The translations under genes and the position numbers were made by a program. Shown in pieces: positions 46,437 to 55,973 of a stretch of 64,000 bases of DNA (position 1 is its first letter; each line of letters begins with the position of its first letter). The notes beneath the pieces were generated by a model that saw only the letters and a list, made by a program, of their open reading frames with translations, did no database searches and was not told the origin of the DNA. The stretch covers positions 1 to 64,000 of the forward strand of contig NZ_JAHRDV010000015.1 of NCBI RefSeq assembly GCF_019083805.1. The letters run 5' to 3'. Source of the stretch: Acetobacter estunensis (lineage in GTDB: Bacteria > Pseudomonadota > Alphaproteobacteria > Acetobacterales > Acetobacteraceae).

Positions 46437-47693
46437 ATGACCACCCGCACCCTACGTCGCTGGTTCGTGGTCCATAAGTGGACGAGCCTGGTCTGCACAC
46501 TGTTCCTGCTGATCGTCTGCGTGACCGGCCTGCCGCTGCTGTTCTCCGAGCAGATCTGGGACACGTTCGTAGGCGACGATGACCCGCCCTATGAGGTTCT
46601 GCCCCCTGGCACGCCCAATGCCAGTCTGGATATCATCGTGGACAAGGCGCGTGCGCTCTATCCCGGCCAGATCATCACCAGCGTCAATCCGGATGACGAT
46701 GAACCAGCGGTGCTGGTCTCCATGGCCCCAAGCTGGCAGGCGCTCAAGGACGACGAGAATTACCCGGACCGCCATTCCGGTCACTGGATCAAATTCGATG
46801 CCCGCACGGCGAAGGTGCTGGAACAGTCGCGCCCGGCGGATGCGCCCATGGAACCGCGCACCTGGACCGGCATCATCATGGGGATCTGCAACCGGCTGCA
46901 TGTCAGTCTGTTTGCTGGACTACCCGGTCGGCTGTTTCTTGGCCTTATGGGCGGCGTGTTCGTGGCCTCGCTGGTGTCCGGCACTGTGCTGTACGGCCGG
47001 TTCATGAAGCGGCTGCCGTTCGGCTCGGTCAGACGTGACCGGGCCTCACGCCTGACCTGGCTGGACCTGCACAACCTGCTGGGGGCCGCCACACTGGTCT
47101 GGGCGATGGTCGTGGGCTTTACCGGACTGGTCAACGAACTCCAGACCCCACTCTTCGGGCTGTGGCGCGTAACCGATGTTCGCCAGATTTTGCGTCCCTA
47201 TGCCAACCTGGCCGTGCCGTCGCAGGACCATCTGTCCTCCGTGCAGGCCGCGTTCGATACGGCGGCGAAAGCCGCTCCCGGCAATGAGGTGACCGGCCTG
47301 TCCTTCCCCGGCGCCTCCTTCGGCAGCCCGGTGCATTACGTGCTCTGGACGCGTGGTGCGACACCTTTACGCGCCCGACTATTTACCCCGGTGCTGGTCG
47401 ATGCCCGCACGGGTGAGCTGACTGGGGCGTATCCCATGCCGTGGTACCTGCGTTTCCTCGAAGTCTCCCGCCCCCTGCATTTCGGCGATTACGGCGGCAT
47501 GCCTCTGAAAATCCTGTGGGCGCTGCTCGATGTGGTGGTGATTGGCGTGCTGGTCAGCGGCCTGGTGCTATGGGCGGGCAAACGGAAGATCGCGACCGAT
47601 GCCCGATTGCGGGCGCTGGGGTATGATCTGGATGACGGCGACGGCACCGCGCCTGCGGATTTCGCGCTTACCCCTGTGGAGGGCGCGCGATGA
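46437..47693 (+). CDS. PepSY-associated membrane protein (iron reductase-like)
   Basis: 418 residues. Four membrane segments (about 15-35, 160-185, 212-235, 355-378) and two periplasmic PepSY-like regions, the pattern of PiuB/FsrB-type proteins found beside TonB receptors and thought to reduce or release iron from siderophores. Histidines in 'VHKWTSL', 'CNRLHVSLF', 'DLHNLLGA' and 'RPLHFGDYG' could bind haem. Its stop overlaps the next gene by 4 bases. Confidence 0.88.
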   Translation: MTTRTLRRWFVVHKWTSLVCTLFLLIVCVTGLPLLFSEQIWDTFVGDDDPPYEVLPPGTPNASLDIIVDKARALYPGQIITSVNPDDDEPAVLVSMAPSWQALKDDENYPDRHSGHWIKFDARTAKVLEQSRPADAPMEPRTWTGIIMGICNRLHVSLFAGLPGRLFLGLMGGVFVASLVSGTVLYGRFMKRLPFGSVRRDRASRLTWLDLHNLLGAATLVWAMVVGFTGLVNELQTPLFGLWRVTDVRQILRPYANLAVPSQDHLSSVQAAFDTAAKAAPGNEVTGLSFPGASFGSPVHYVLWTRGATPLRARLFTPVLVDARTGELTGAYPMPWYLRFLEVSRPLHFGDYGGMPLKILWALLDVVVIGVLVSGLVLWAGKRKIATDARLRALGYDLDDGDGTAPADFALTPVEGAR

Positions 47694-47944
47694 ACGCCGT
47701 CTCTCCCGAAATCCCCGTGCCATCCCAACCAGTTTCGGCATCACGTCACGCCGTCGCCGTCTGGCCGTGGCCGATCGCGCTGGGTCTGCTCACCGCCTTC
47801 GGCCTGCTGTCCGCCCTGCTGGGCCAGCATGGCGTCTGGCTGGCCCTGTCATGGGCCGCCCTGTCTATTCCCCTCATCGTGACGGTCGCCTGTCTGTTCA
47901 AAGCATGGTGCCGCACACCGTCTGTCAAAGGAGGTCAGTCATGA
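47690..47944 (+). CDS. Small membrane protein of the PepSY operon
   Basis: 84 residues with two membrane segments (about 25-45 and 50-68). 4-base overlaps with both PepSY and exbB genes show it is a real operon member. Such small proteins often accompany PepSY reductases; function unknown. Confidence 0.7.
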   Translation: MNAVSPEIPVPSQPVSASRHAVAVWPWPIALGLLTAFGLLSALLGQHGVWLALSWAALSIPLIVTVACLFKAWCRTPSVKGGQS

Positions 47945-48681
47945 CCCCGATCTCGTTTTCCCCGTGGGATATGTTCCTCAACGCCGGTCCCGTCGTCCGC
48001 TGCGTCATGATCCTGCTGGCCGCAGCTTCGCTGCTGACCTGGACCATCTTCATCGCCAAGTCGGTCGAACTGCTGCGCGTGCGCCTTAAACTCCAGAAGG
48101 CCGAAAAAGCGCTGGAAGAGGCCAATACGCTGGACCTTGGCGAGGAATGGACACGAGGGAATTCGTCCATTGCCCACACGCTGGTCATGGCGGCCGAGAC
48201 CGAACGTAAGCGCTCTGCCGACATCCCCGATGATAGCGAGGGGCTGAAGGAACGCATCGTCCTGCATCTCGAACGGCTGGAGGCGGCCGAGGGGCGCAGG
48301 CTCCTGCGTGGCACTGGCGTGCTGGCCACCATTGGCGCGACCTCACCCTTCATCGGCCTGTTCGGTACGGTCTGGGGCATCATGACCTCGTTCACCGGCA
48401 TTGCCGCCAGCAAGGCGACCAGCCTCGCTGTGGTGGCTCCCGGCATTGCCGAGGCCCTGCTGGCAACCGCTCTCGGTCTGGTGGCCGCCATTCCGGCGGT
48501 GGTGATCTACAACCATCTCGCTCGTCAGACGGCCTCTTGCCGCGCCCAAGTGGCCGACCTGACGTCCCTTGTGATGCGCCTTGTCTCGCGTGATCTCGGA
48601 CGCATGCAGGCCCTGACCGCCAGCGGGCAGGTGGTGCGGCTTGGCGCATCGCGCGACAGCCGCTCGGTCGCCGGGGAGTAA
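47941..48681 (+). CDS. exbB: ExbB proton-channel protein
   Basis: 246 residues from ATG 47,941. MotA/TolQ/ExbB fold with three membrane segments (about 15-38, 125-150, 165-190) and the conserved '[18 protein letters not shown]' motif. Energises TonB together with ExbD. AAGGAGG upstream of the start. Confidence 0.94.
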   Translation: MTPISFSPWDMFLNAGPVVRCVMILLAAASLLTWTIFIAKSVELLRVRLKLQKAEKALEEANTLDLGEEWTRGNSSIAHTLVMAAETERKRSADIPDDSEGLKERIVLHLERLEAAEGRRLLRGTGVLATIGATSPFIGLFGTVWGIMTSFTGIAASKATSLAVVAPGIAEALLATALGLVAAIPAVVIYNHLARQTASCRAQVADLTSLVMRLVSRDLGRMQALTASGQVVRLGASRDSRSVAGE

Positions 48682-48686
48682 GCGGC

Positions 48687-49172
48687 ATGATCCGTATCCG
48701 TCACACAGATGAGAACCCGCATGAGGCGAGCGAGATCAATGTCACGCCGTTTATCGACGTGATGCTGGTGCTGCTGGTGATCTTCATGGTCACCGCCCCG
48801 CTGACCACGGTGAACGTGCCGGTTGACCTGCCATCCTCGACCGAGAAGCCAACACCGCGCCCGGACGACCCGGTGTTCCTCACCGTCAAGGCCGATCACG
48901 GCCTGGCGCTGGGAGAGGACGATATTTCTGCCGATGCGCTTCCCGGCGCGCTGGAGAGTGCGACCAAGGGCAACAAGGACGAGCGCATCTTCCTGCGCGC
49001 CGACAAGACGGTCGATTACGGCACGCTGATGGGTGTCATGGATAAGCTGAGGTCTGCCGGCTATCTCAAGGTCGCCCTGGTCAACCTGCAGGGGCAGGAG
49101 GAAGGCAGTGAAGCAGGCTCAACGCCTGTGCCGTCTGGCAACGCCGCCCCGGCGTCAGGTGCAACCCCATGA
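48687..49172 (+). CDS. exbD: ExbD proton-channel protein
   Basis: 161 residues, with the family motif '[19 protein letters not shown]' (residues 18-36) containing the essential Asp in the only membrane helix. Longer than usual at the C-terminus, ending in an Ala/Pro/Ser-rich tail. The stop overlaps tonB by 4 bases. Confidence 0.94.
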   Translation: MIRIRHTDENPHEASEINVTPFIDVMLVLLVIFMVTAPLTTVNVPVDLPSSTEKPTPRPDDPVFLTVKADHGLALGEDDISADALPGALESATKGNKDERIFLRADKTVDYGTLMGVMDKLRSAGYLKVALVNLQGQEEGSEAGSTPVPSGNAAPASGATP

Positions 49173-50044
49173 GCGGTGCCGCCGACATGACGCAGGCAGA
49201 GGAGAGTGTTGAGGCCAACACGGTCCCGTCCTCCTTCACCGACTGGCAGCGCGGACAGTTGCGGCTGGCCCGGCGGGACGACGCCATTCGCTGGGGCCTC
49301 TCCTTTCTCGCCGTGCTGGCGGTCGGTGGCGGAGCGATCTGGTGGATCATGCGTCTGCCGCCGCCCGTGATGGCCGTGCCAGAACCACCGCCAGCCGCGA
49401 TCGCCATCGACATGGCGCCAGAACCGGTCTCAACACCCACCCCGCCCACGGATCTGCCGCCGGGACCGCAGCAGACGCAGTCCATTCCTGATCCGGCCCC
49501 GGTTGAACCGCCAAAGATCACCGCACCACCTTCGCCCGCGCCCAATCCGCCAATCCCGGTACCCAAGCCGGAGAAGCCAAAGAAACTGGTGAAGAAGCAC
49601 AAGCCTGTGCCGATGCTCAAAAAGCCAATCCCGGACAAGACGCCACCGGCCGAGGCCACGACCGCACCGCCGTCAGCGGAAGCGCCTCCTGCTCCAACCC
49701 AGGCAGCCCCGGCTCCCGGCGCCTCGTCGTCAAAGGCGTCGCATGATCCTGTCACATGGCAGGGCGCGCTGCTGGCGCAGCTGGAGAAGTTCAAGCGCTA
49801 CCCGTCCGACGCCATGGCCGACCATCAGGAAGGTGTGCCGACCGTAACCTTTTCCATGGACCGCAAGGGTCATGTGCTGTCGGTCACACTTGCCGGTAGT
49901 TCCGGCCATCCACTCCTGGATCAGGAGGCGGTCGCCCTGCCAAAGCGCGCCCAGCCACTACCCATCCCGCCGGACAGTGTCGCGGGGGATCCCATCACCC
50001 TGACGGTCCCCGTCGAGTTTTACATCCATGCCGGCGGAAACTGA
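49169..50044 (+). CDS. tonB: TonB energy transducer
   Basis: 291 residues. One membrane helix (about 46-66), a long Pro/Lys-rich periplasmic spacer ('PPTDLPPGPQQTQ', 'KPEKPKKLVKKHKPVP') and a C-terminal TonB domain ('YPSDAMADHQEGVPTVTFSM', 'SSGHPLLDQEAVAL'). The N-terminal extension of about 45 residues is cytoplasmic. Dedicated to the nearby receptor. Confidence 0.93.
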   Translation: MSGAADMTQAEESVEANTVPSSFTDWQRGQLRLARRDDAIRWGLSFLAVLAVGGGAIWWIMRLPPPVMAVPEPPPAAIAIDMAPEPVSTPTPPTDLPPGPQQTQSIPDPAPVEPPKITAPPSPAPNPPIPVPKPEKPKKLVKKHKPVPMLKKPIPDKTPPAEATTAPPSAEAPPAPTQAAPAPGASSSKASHDPVTWQGALLAQLEKFKRYPSDAMADHQEGVPTVTFSMDRKGHVLSVTLAGSSGHPLLDQEAVALPKRAQPLPIPPDSVAGDPITLTVPVEFYIHAGGN

Positions 50045-50100
50045 GGTTTTCGCCGTTCTCGCTCCCATTCTCTTATTCTGATCGTGACAGGATCAAACCC

Positions 50101-50619
50101 ATGCTCGCTTTTTCCGAATACCGCCGTTCCTCGCCATCCCTGAGTGAAATCCGTCCTGGCATGGGCGCCAGCCGCAGCGCCGTGCGCGGGCTGGAAGACC
50201 GCTGCGAAGAGGTCGGCATCAAGATGACCGATCTGCGGCGCATCCTGCTGCACGGCATCCTCGAAGCCGGACCGCGGGCAACGGCGGTGGAAATCTGGAA
50301 AACGCTGGGAAAGATGATGGAGGATGGGCACGCGCCCTCGCAGGGGTCAATCCAGCGCAATCTCAATCTCTTTGTGGAGCGTGCGATCCTGCGTCGGGAT
50401 GTCACGCCCGACCGGCAGTGGCTCTACAGCGTCGCGCCGGAACGCAAGGCCGCTCTCGCAATCACCTTCGTGGAAGCCGGCACGGGTCGGAAGATCGCCT
50501 GCAACGCGCCGGAAGTTGCCACAGTGCTGCGGCGGGTCGCAGCCGAGCACGGTCTGGCGGTGCAGGCCGCCGCCATCACGGTCACACCGTCAGCCGGGCA
50601 TGATCTGGAGGCCCGCTGA
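50101..50619 (+). CDS. Divergent Fur-family regulator
   Basis: 172 residues. The winged-helix part is Fur-like ('GIKMTDLRRILLHGILEAGP', 'SIQRNLNLFVERAILRR'). The dimer/metal part is degenerate: the HHxH and CxxC metal ligands of Fur/Zur are absent. It may not sense metal, or may bind another ligand. It lies between tonB and the RND gene. Confidence 0.7.
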   Translation: MLAFSEYRRSSPSLSEIRPGMGASRSAVRGLEDRCEEVGIKMTDLRRILLHGILEAGPRATAVEIWKTLGKMMEDGHAPSQGSIQRNLNLFVERAILRRDVTPDRQWLYSVAPERKAALAITFVEAGTGRKIACNAPEVATVLRRVAAEHGLAVQAAAITVTPSAGHDLEAR

Positions 50620-50712
50620 CAAGACCCGAATATTTTTTCGTCTTTCTCTGAAAAAATGCCCGCATCGATCGTCTTATAGAGTGAGCCCTCCCGCAGGGAC
50701 GGGACATCTTCC

Positions 50713-53700
50713 TTGAAATTCATTGCCTGGTTTGTCCGTCGCCCGGTAGCGACGCTCCTGCTGCTGCTCTCCGCGGTGCTGTCGGGACTGATGGCGCTGC
50801 CCCTCCTGCCGGTCTCTGACCTGCCCGATGTCGACCTGCCGGTGATCTCGGTCTCGGCGTCGAATGCCGGCGGCTCGCCCGAGGTGATGGCCCGCACGGT
50901 GGCAGCACCCCTGGAGCGGCATCTGGGCAATATCGCCGGCGTCACGCAGATGATGTCTTCCTCCACACGGGGGGAGACCTCGATCTCTCTAGGGTTTGAA
51001 CTGGGCCGTGACCTCAATGGCGCGGCCCGTGACGTGGAAGCAGCGATCCGGGCGGCCCGGCGTGACCTGCCGACCACGCCGGGATCGGACCCGCAATATC
51101 ACCGGGCCAATCCCAACGCGACGCCGGTGCTGATCCTGGCGGTGACACCGGGCATGCAGTCCATGGCGAAGCTGTATGATCTGGTGAACACCACCCTGCG
51201 GCCGATGCTGCTGCAGGTGCAGGGCGTAGGCGATGTGACGCTCATGGGCAGTTCCGCGCCCGCCGTGAGGGTGGAAATGAACCCGCTGCTGTTCTTCAAA
51301 TACGGCATGGGGTTCGAGAACCTGCGCGCGGCGCTGGCCTCGGCCAATGCGCATACCCCTAAAGGGGTGATCGACATGGGCGACCGACGCTACCAACTTG
51401 CCGTCAACGATCAGGCCGAACATGCTGATGCTTACCGGGATCTGGTGATTGCTTACAAAAGCGGTCGTCCCATCCGGCTGCGGGATGTGGCGATTGTCAC
51501 CGACAGCATGCAGGACGTGAATGCGGCCGCGTTCTTTGATGGCAGACCGGCCCTGACCCTGATGGTCCGCGCCCAGCCGGGGGCCAATCTGGTCGGCATT
51601 GTCGATGCGGTGAAGGCCCGTCTACCACAACTGCGCACGCTCATGCCGTCGGGGGCGGATATCGCCGTGGCGCGGGATGGCTCGGCTGTGATCCGTTCCT
51701 CGCTGCATCATACGCTGGTGACGCTTCTGGCCTCCTGCGTTCTGGCACTGGCCGTGGTGTGGGTGTTCCTGCGCTCGTGGACCGCCTCGGTGGCCGCCGC
51801 GATCATCGTGCCGTGCTGCCTGATCGCCAGCCTCGGACCGATGCATCTGGCGGGCTTCGGGCTGGACAATCTCTCGCTCATGGCGCTGACGGTGGTGACG
51901 GGTCTGGTGGTGGATGATGCCATCGTGGTGATCGAGAACATCATCCGCATGCACGAGCGGGGGCTTTCCATCGACGAGGCCGCCATTGCCGGGGCGAGCG
52001 AGGTGACCTTTACGCTGCTGTCGATTACGGTCTCCGTGCTGGCGGTGTTTCTGCCGATCGGGCTGGCTGCTGGTCTGACAGGACGGCTGTTCCGGGAATT
52101 TGCCGGCACCGTCGGCATTGCCGTAACCGTGTCGCTGGTTCTGTCCTGCGTGGTGACGCCGTGCCTGACGGCACTGTGCATGCGATTTGCCGAAAACAGA
52201 ATGACCATTCAGCCAGAAGTGGATGCGGCAGATTTTCTGGATCATGAAAAACACAGCGGCAGCCTGTATCGCCGCACTCTGGAAGTCTGCCTGACCCATC
52301 CCGGCAAGACCGCGCTGCTTTTGCCATTGACCCTGCTGGTCGGGGCATTCCTGTTCACCCGCATGCCCAAGATTGTGTTTCCGCGTCAGGATATCGGCAT
52401 TGTCTCGGGCGGGTCTCGGGGTAGCGGCAGCTCGCTGGCACAGACCAAAGCCCGGCTGAAACACTTCAGCAGGGTGCTGCTGGAAGACCCAGCCGTCAGC
52501 CATGTCATCGCCTACCTCGACACCGGCGAGGGGGCCAGCCATGGCATGGTGTTCGCCACGCTGCGCGACCTGTCCACCGGGCGGGCATCGGGAAGGGAAG
52601 TGGCTGCACGTGCGGTGGCCCGGATGGGAAAAGATATCCACGCCGAATACCATGCCCAGGCGCCGGGCAACATCATGATGCGGGTCGGCTCGAACAGTAG
52701 CGGGGTCAGCTATATCCTGCGCAGCGAGGATGACCGGCTGCTGGGACCGGCGACACGCAGGCTGGCGAAAGCCCTGCGTCGGCACCCGGAGTTCGCGGAT
52801 GTGGATCCGGACGTCGATCCACCGGGACAGGGGATCACGCTGTCGATCGACCGCGACACCGCCGCCCGTGTTGGCGTCACGCCGCAGGTCATTGGCAACA
52901 CCCTGTCCGATGCGCTGGGCCAGACCACGGCCTCGGTCGTCTACACCACCCATGGACAATACAATGTGGTGCTGACCGTGGAAAACCGCTTCCAGCGCGA
53001 TCCCGAGATCCTGAAACAGTTCTGGGTCAGTCCGTCCGGGGGATCAGCGTCGGGCAGTTCGGCGTCCAATACCATCCGGGTGGTCACGTCGCCTACGGCC
53101 AGCACCACAGCCTTGACGAGTGCGACGGCATTCAGGAACCAGGTCGCCAATTCTCTGGCAGGCGGGGCGAATGCGTCCACAGGCTCGGCAGTCGCCACGG
53201 GGGCAGAGACGCTGGTGCCGCTGTCGGTGGTGGCGCGAATGACCCCCAGTCTCGACCCGGTAGCCGTGACCCATATCGGTTATGCCAGTTCCGCCTCTCT
53301 GGCGCTGGAACTGGCGCCCGGTATCAGTCTGTCGCAGGCACAATCTGTTATCGATCAGGAGTGGCGGAGCCTGCATCTGCCCGAGACCATCACCGGGGAA
53401 TTGCAGAGCGATGAGGGGGATGTTGGCAAAAGCACGCATGACAGCGAGATCCTGATCATCGCGGCCATCCTGGCTGTCTGGATCACGCTGGGCATGCTCT
53501 ATGAAAGCGTGTGGCACCCGCTGACCATTCTCTCCACCATTCCCTCGGCCGGGATTGGGGCCATCATGGCGCTGGACCTGTTCGGGCTGCCGTTCTCGGG
53601 CATGGCGGTGATCGCCATGCTGCTGCTGACCGGCATCTCGCTCAAGAACGCGATCCTGCTGGTGGATTTTGCCATCCATGCCGAACGCGAACGCGGCCTG

Positions 53701-53976
53701 ACGGCGCGCGAGGCCATTCGTGAGGCCTGCCTGCTGCGCCTGCGGCCCATCGTCATGACCACCTTTGCCGCTGCCCTTGGGGCGTTGCCGCTGGTGCTGA
53801 TGGGTGGCTACGGGATGGAGCTACGCCAGCCGCTCGGGATCGCGCTGATCGGTGGCCTGCTGGTCAGTCAGGCCCAGACCATGTTCACCACGCCAGCACT
53901 CTATCTGCTGGTGGGGCGGTGTGCCGATTACCTGCAGCGCCTGAAACTACGATGGGTTCGGACACGTCGAACCTGA
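50713..53976 (+). CDS. RND-family permease (HAE1/MdtBC-like)
   Basis: 1087 residues from a TTG start. Twelve membrane segments in the RND pattern, with 'GLVVDDAIVVIENI' (near 395) holding the proton-relay Asp pair in TM4. A Ser/Ala/Thr-rich insertion in the second periplasmic loop (about 775-835) is unusual. No membrane-fusion protein or outer-membrane channel gene is adjacent; the permease stands after a TonB set. It may export a siderophore or other small molecule using partners encoded elsewhere. Confidence 0.9.
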   Translation: MKFIAWFVRRPVATLLLLLSAVLSGLMALPLLPVSDLPDVDLPVISVSASNAGGSPEVMARTVAAPLERHLGNIAGVTQMMSSSTRGETSISLGFELGRDLNGAARDVEAAIRAARRDLPTTPGSDPQYHRANPNATPVLILAVTPGMQSMAKLYDLVNTTLRPMLLQVQGVGDVTLMGSSAPAVRVEMNPLLFFKYGMGFENLRAALASANAHTPKGVIDMGDRRYQLAVNDQAEHADAYRDLVIAYKSGRPIRLRDVAIVTDSMQDVNAAAFFDGRPALTLMVRAQPGANLVGIVDAVKARLPQLRTLMPSGADIAVARDGSAVIRSSLHHTLVTLLASCVLALAVVWVFLRSWTASVAAAIIVPCCLIASLGPMHLAGFGLDNLSLMALTVVTGLVVDDAIVVIENIIRMHERGLSIDEAAIAGASEVTFTLLSITVSVLAVFLPIGLAAGLTGRLFREFAGTVGIAVTVSLVLSCVVTPCLTALCMRFAENRMTIQPEVDAADFLDHEKHSGSLYRRTLEVCLTHPGKTALLLPLTLLVGAFLFTRMPKIVFPRQDIGIVSGGSRGSGSSLAQTKARLKHFSRVLLEDPAVSHVIAYLDTGEGASHGMVFATLRDLSTGRASGREVAARAVARMGKDIHAEYHAQAPGNIMMRVGSNSSGVSYILRSEDDRLLGPATRRLAKALRRHPEFADVDPDVDPPGQGITLSIDRDTAARVGVTPQVIGNTLSDALGQTTASVVYTTHGQYNVVLTVENRFQRDPEILKQFWVSPSGGSASGSSASNTIRVVTSPTASTTALTSATAFRNQVANSLAGGANASTGSAVATGAETLVPLSVVARMTPSLDPVAVTHIGYASSASLALELAPGISLSQAQSVIDQEWRSLHLPETITGELQSDEGDVGKSTHDSEILIIAAILAVWITLGMLYESVWHPLTILSTIPSAGIGAIMALDLFGLPFSGMAVIAMLLLTGISLKNAILLVDFAIHAERERGLTAREAIREACLLRLRPIVMTTFAAALGALPLVLMGGYGMELRQPLGIALIGGLLVSQAQTMFTTPALYLLVGRCADYLQRLKLRWVRTRRT

Positions 53977-54002
53977 GCGTCCGCTCCCGCAGACAGATGG
54001 CG

Positions 54003-55745
54003 TCAGATTTCCAGCCCCTGATCCCGCCGTCTCCCGAACGACCAGTCGACACCGCCATCATCACGGGCGATCCCCGAGACCTCCCTGCCCCGCTGCTTTT
54101 CCAGCGAAGGCGTCCACGGCACCAACTGAAAGCCAAGCCCGTTATCGATCATTGCCATCCGACCGGATGCCAGCACGAAGCGCTGGCGATAAGTCCCTGA
54201 CACATACTCGCCTGTACCGGATGGCTGATGAGCAAGCCCCTGCTCCGCCGCCAGCCGTCGGGCCAGTTCACCGACCTCCCTTTCCCGGAGCGTGGCAATC
54301 ATCCCGCGCGGATAGATGGTCTTCTCACCGTCACGTCGCGCCAGTCCCTGCTCGACCAGATGGGTACTGCGCTGGCGCAGGGCATCGCGGACCTCCGACC
54401 CGAAGGCCGCCTCACCCAGCGCCACTGGATCACGGGCAACAAGCTGGCGGTCCAGCCATGTTGCGCCACGTGCCTGCACCTGTTCGCTGATCGACAGGTC
54501 CGAACGCATAGCGAGCGTGGTCCGTCGATGACCCTTGCCATCCTCATAGTTCCGCAATTCGACTAAACCGCCGGGCGGGACATCCCCGGCAGCCTCCAGA
54601 GAAGGCAAATGGACATGATGTGTCCGCCCATCCACGCCATCGATTACGGCATAGGCGTTCCCTTTCATCTCATCATCCAGACCGCGTGCGACCAGACGCC
54701 CAATCACGGGCTCGGCCAGTTCTTCCCCGGCCAGCACCCAGGACGCCGAAGCGCGTTCGATCCCCTGCTCGCTCAGACCGCGATGGATACGCTTGATGAT
54801 GTCATTGCGCTGGCCCATCTCGCGCAAGGTGACCTCCGCCGTTTCATCAAGACGCCATTGCCCGGCACGCACCTCATGGGCAAGACCCATGCGCTCCAGA
54901 CGCCGCAACCGTCCGACTTTCATAACCGCGAAGGCGTCAGGCTGCTGGTCTGGCGATGGCGCCAGATCGATAATGCCGCGTTGATCCGCGTCCTGCTGCA
55001 ACTGCCGGTCCAACTGGGTCCAGCGCTCCGCCTCGACCTGGCGCTCCACGTTCCGGCGGATTTCATTTTCAGTGCGCGGCCCGAGTTCGAGGGTAACAAG
55101 ATTCTGGGCACGGGCACGCAGGCCCTCGCGGATATAATCCTTCGAGATGACCAGATCCTCGCCAGCCTGATCCTTGCCCCGCACGATGACATGGACATGC
55201 GGGTTGTCGGTATTCCAGTGACTGACCGCCACCCAGTCCAGACGCGTGCCGAGATCCTGCTCGGCCTGCGTCATAAGCTCCCGCGTGAAAGTTTTCAGAT
55301 CCGCCATGCCCACCGCATCCTTAGGTCCAACGATGAAGCGGAAATGATGCCGGTCATCCTGACACCGCTCGGCAAATTCACGCGCGGGCACATGGTCGCG
55401 CTCGGCCCCGAACAGCCGGGCCTTCTCCCCGTCCTTCGTGACACCTTCACGCTGGAGATAGGACAGATGGGCACGCAATGTAGCCCGTGCGCCATGTCGA
55501 ACCACCCTCGCCTTGACGATGGCAAGCCGGGTGCGCCGCGACAGGAGACGGTTGGCACGCGCTGCCGCTCCCCTGCCCCGCCCGAAGGTCGATGGTCCCT
55601 TGCGTCCGTTTGCCGGTCCCGGACGCCCCATGCCCCCGGCCCGGTTGGTCGCGGCCAGCACGCGCCCGATGAAAGACCGGCCTTGGCGGGCACGGGTCGA
55701 GCGGATGCGACCGGGCCTGACCCGGAAATCGTCATCGCGGGCCAT
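54003..55745 (-). CDS. Relaxase with DUF3363 domain
   Basis: 580 residues from ATG 55,745 ('MARDDDFRVRPGRIRS'). N-terminal basic region, relaxase core with 'HHFRFIVGPKDA' (near 133) and the histidine triad 'TDNPHVHVIVRG' (near 180), and C-terminal DUF3363 domain. It cuts one strand at oriT, binds the 5' end and leads DNA to TraG. Direct repeats just upstream (55,751-55,890) are a candidate oriT. Its 3' end is convergent with the RND gene, marking the right edge of the iron block. Confidence 0.93.
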   Translation of the reverse strand: MARDDDFRVRPGRIRSTRARQGRSFIGRVLAATNRAGGMGRPGPANGRKGPSTFGRGRGAAARANRLLSRRTRLAIVKARVVRHGARATLRAHLSYLQREGVTKDGEKARLFGAERDHVPAREFAERCQDDRHHFRFIVGPKDAVGMADLKTFTRELMTQAEQDLGTRLDWVAVSHWNTDNPHVHVIVRGKDQAGEDLVISKDYIREGLRARAQNLVTLELGPRTENEIRRNVERQVEAERWTQLDRQLQQDADQRGIIDLAPSPDQQPDAFAVMKVGRLRRLERMGLAHEVRAGQWRLDETAEVTLREMGQRNDIIKRIHRGLSEQGIERASASWVLAGEELAEPVIGRLVARGLDDEMKGNAYAVIDGVDGRTHHVHLPSLEAAGDVPPGGLVELRNYEDGKGHRRTTLAMRSDLSISEQVQARGATWLDRQLVARDPVALGEAAFGSEVRDALRQRSTHLVEQGLARRDGEKTIYPRGMIATLREREVGELARRLAAEQGLAHQPSGTGEYVSGTYRQRFVLASGRMAMIDNGLGFQLVPWTPSLEKQRGREVSGIARDDGGVDWSFGRRRDQGLEI

Positions 55746-55750
55746 GACAG

Positions 55751-55890
55751 GCCGCACCTTGCGCTAACATATTGAAAACAGGGCAATCAGACCGCCAGAA
55801 ACCTTGGGACGATAAAATGACCTTGCGAAAAACCCTGAAAAACCGCCCTCCCCAACCATGCCGCACCTTGCGGCTTTTATCTTGCGCTAA
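55751..55890. other. Candidate origin of transfer (oriT)
   Basis: GCCGCACCTTGCG occurs at 55,751-55,763 and again at 55,860-55,872; TTGCGCTAA at 55,759-55,767 and 55,882-55,890; a related GACCTTGCG at 55,819-55,827. The repeats lie in the 230-base gap directly upstream of the relaxase, the usual place for oriT. No nic site can be fixed. Confidence 0.5.
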
Positions 55891-55973
55891 GCCCCAGAGA
55901 CCCGATCCCCAAGACAATCGCCGTTTCCCTGCCTTCTTGCCCCCCTGCTGCGAGGGCTTCCGCGCATGCCTGG

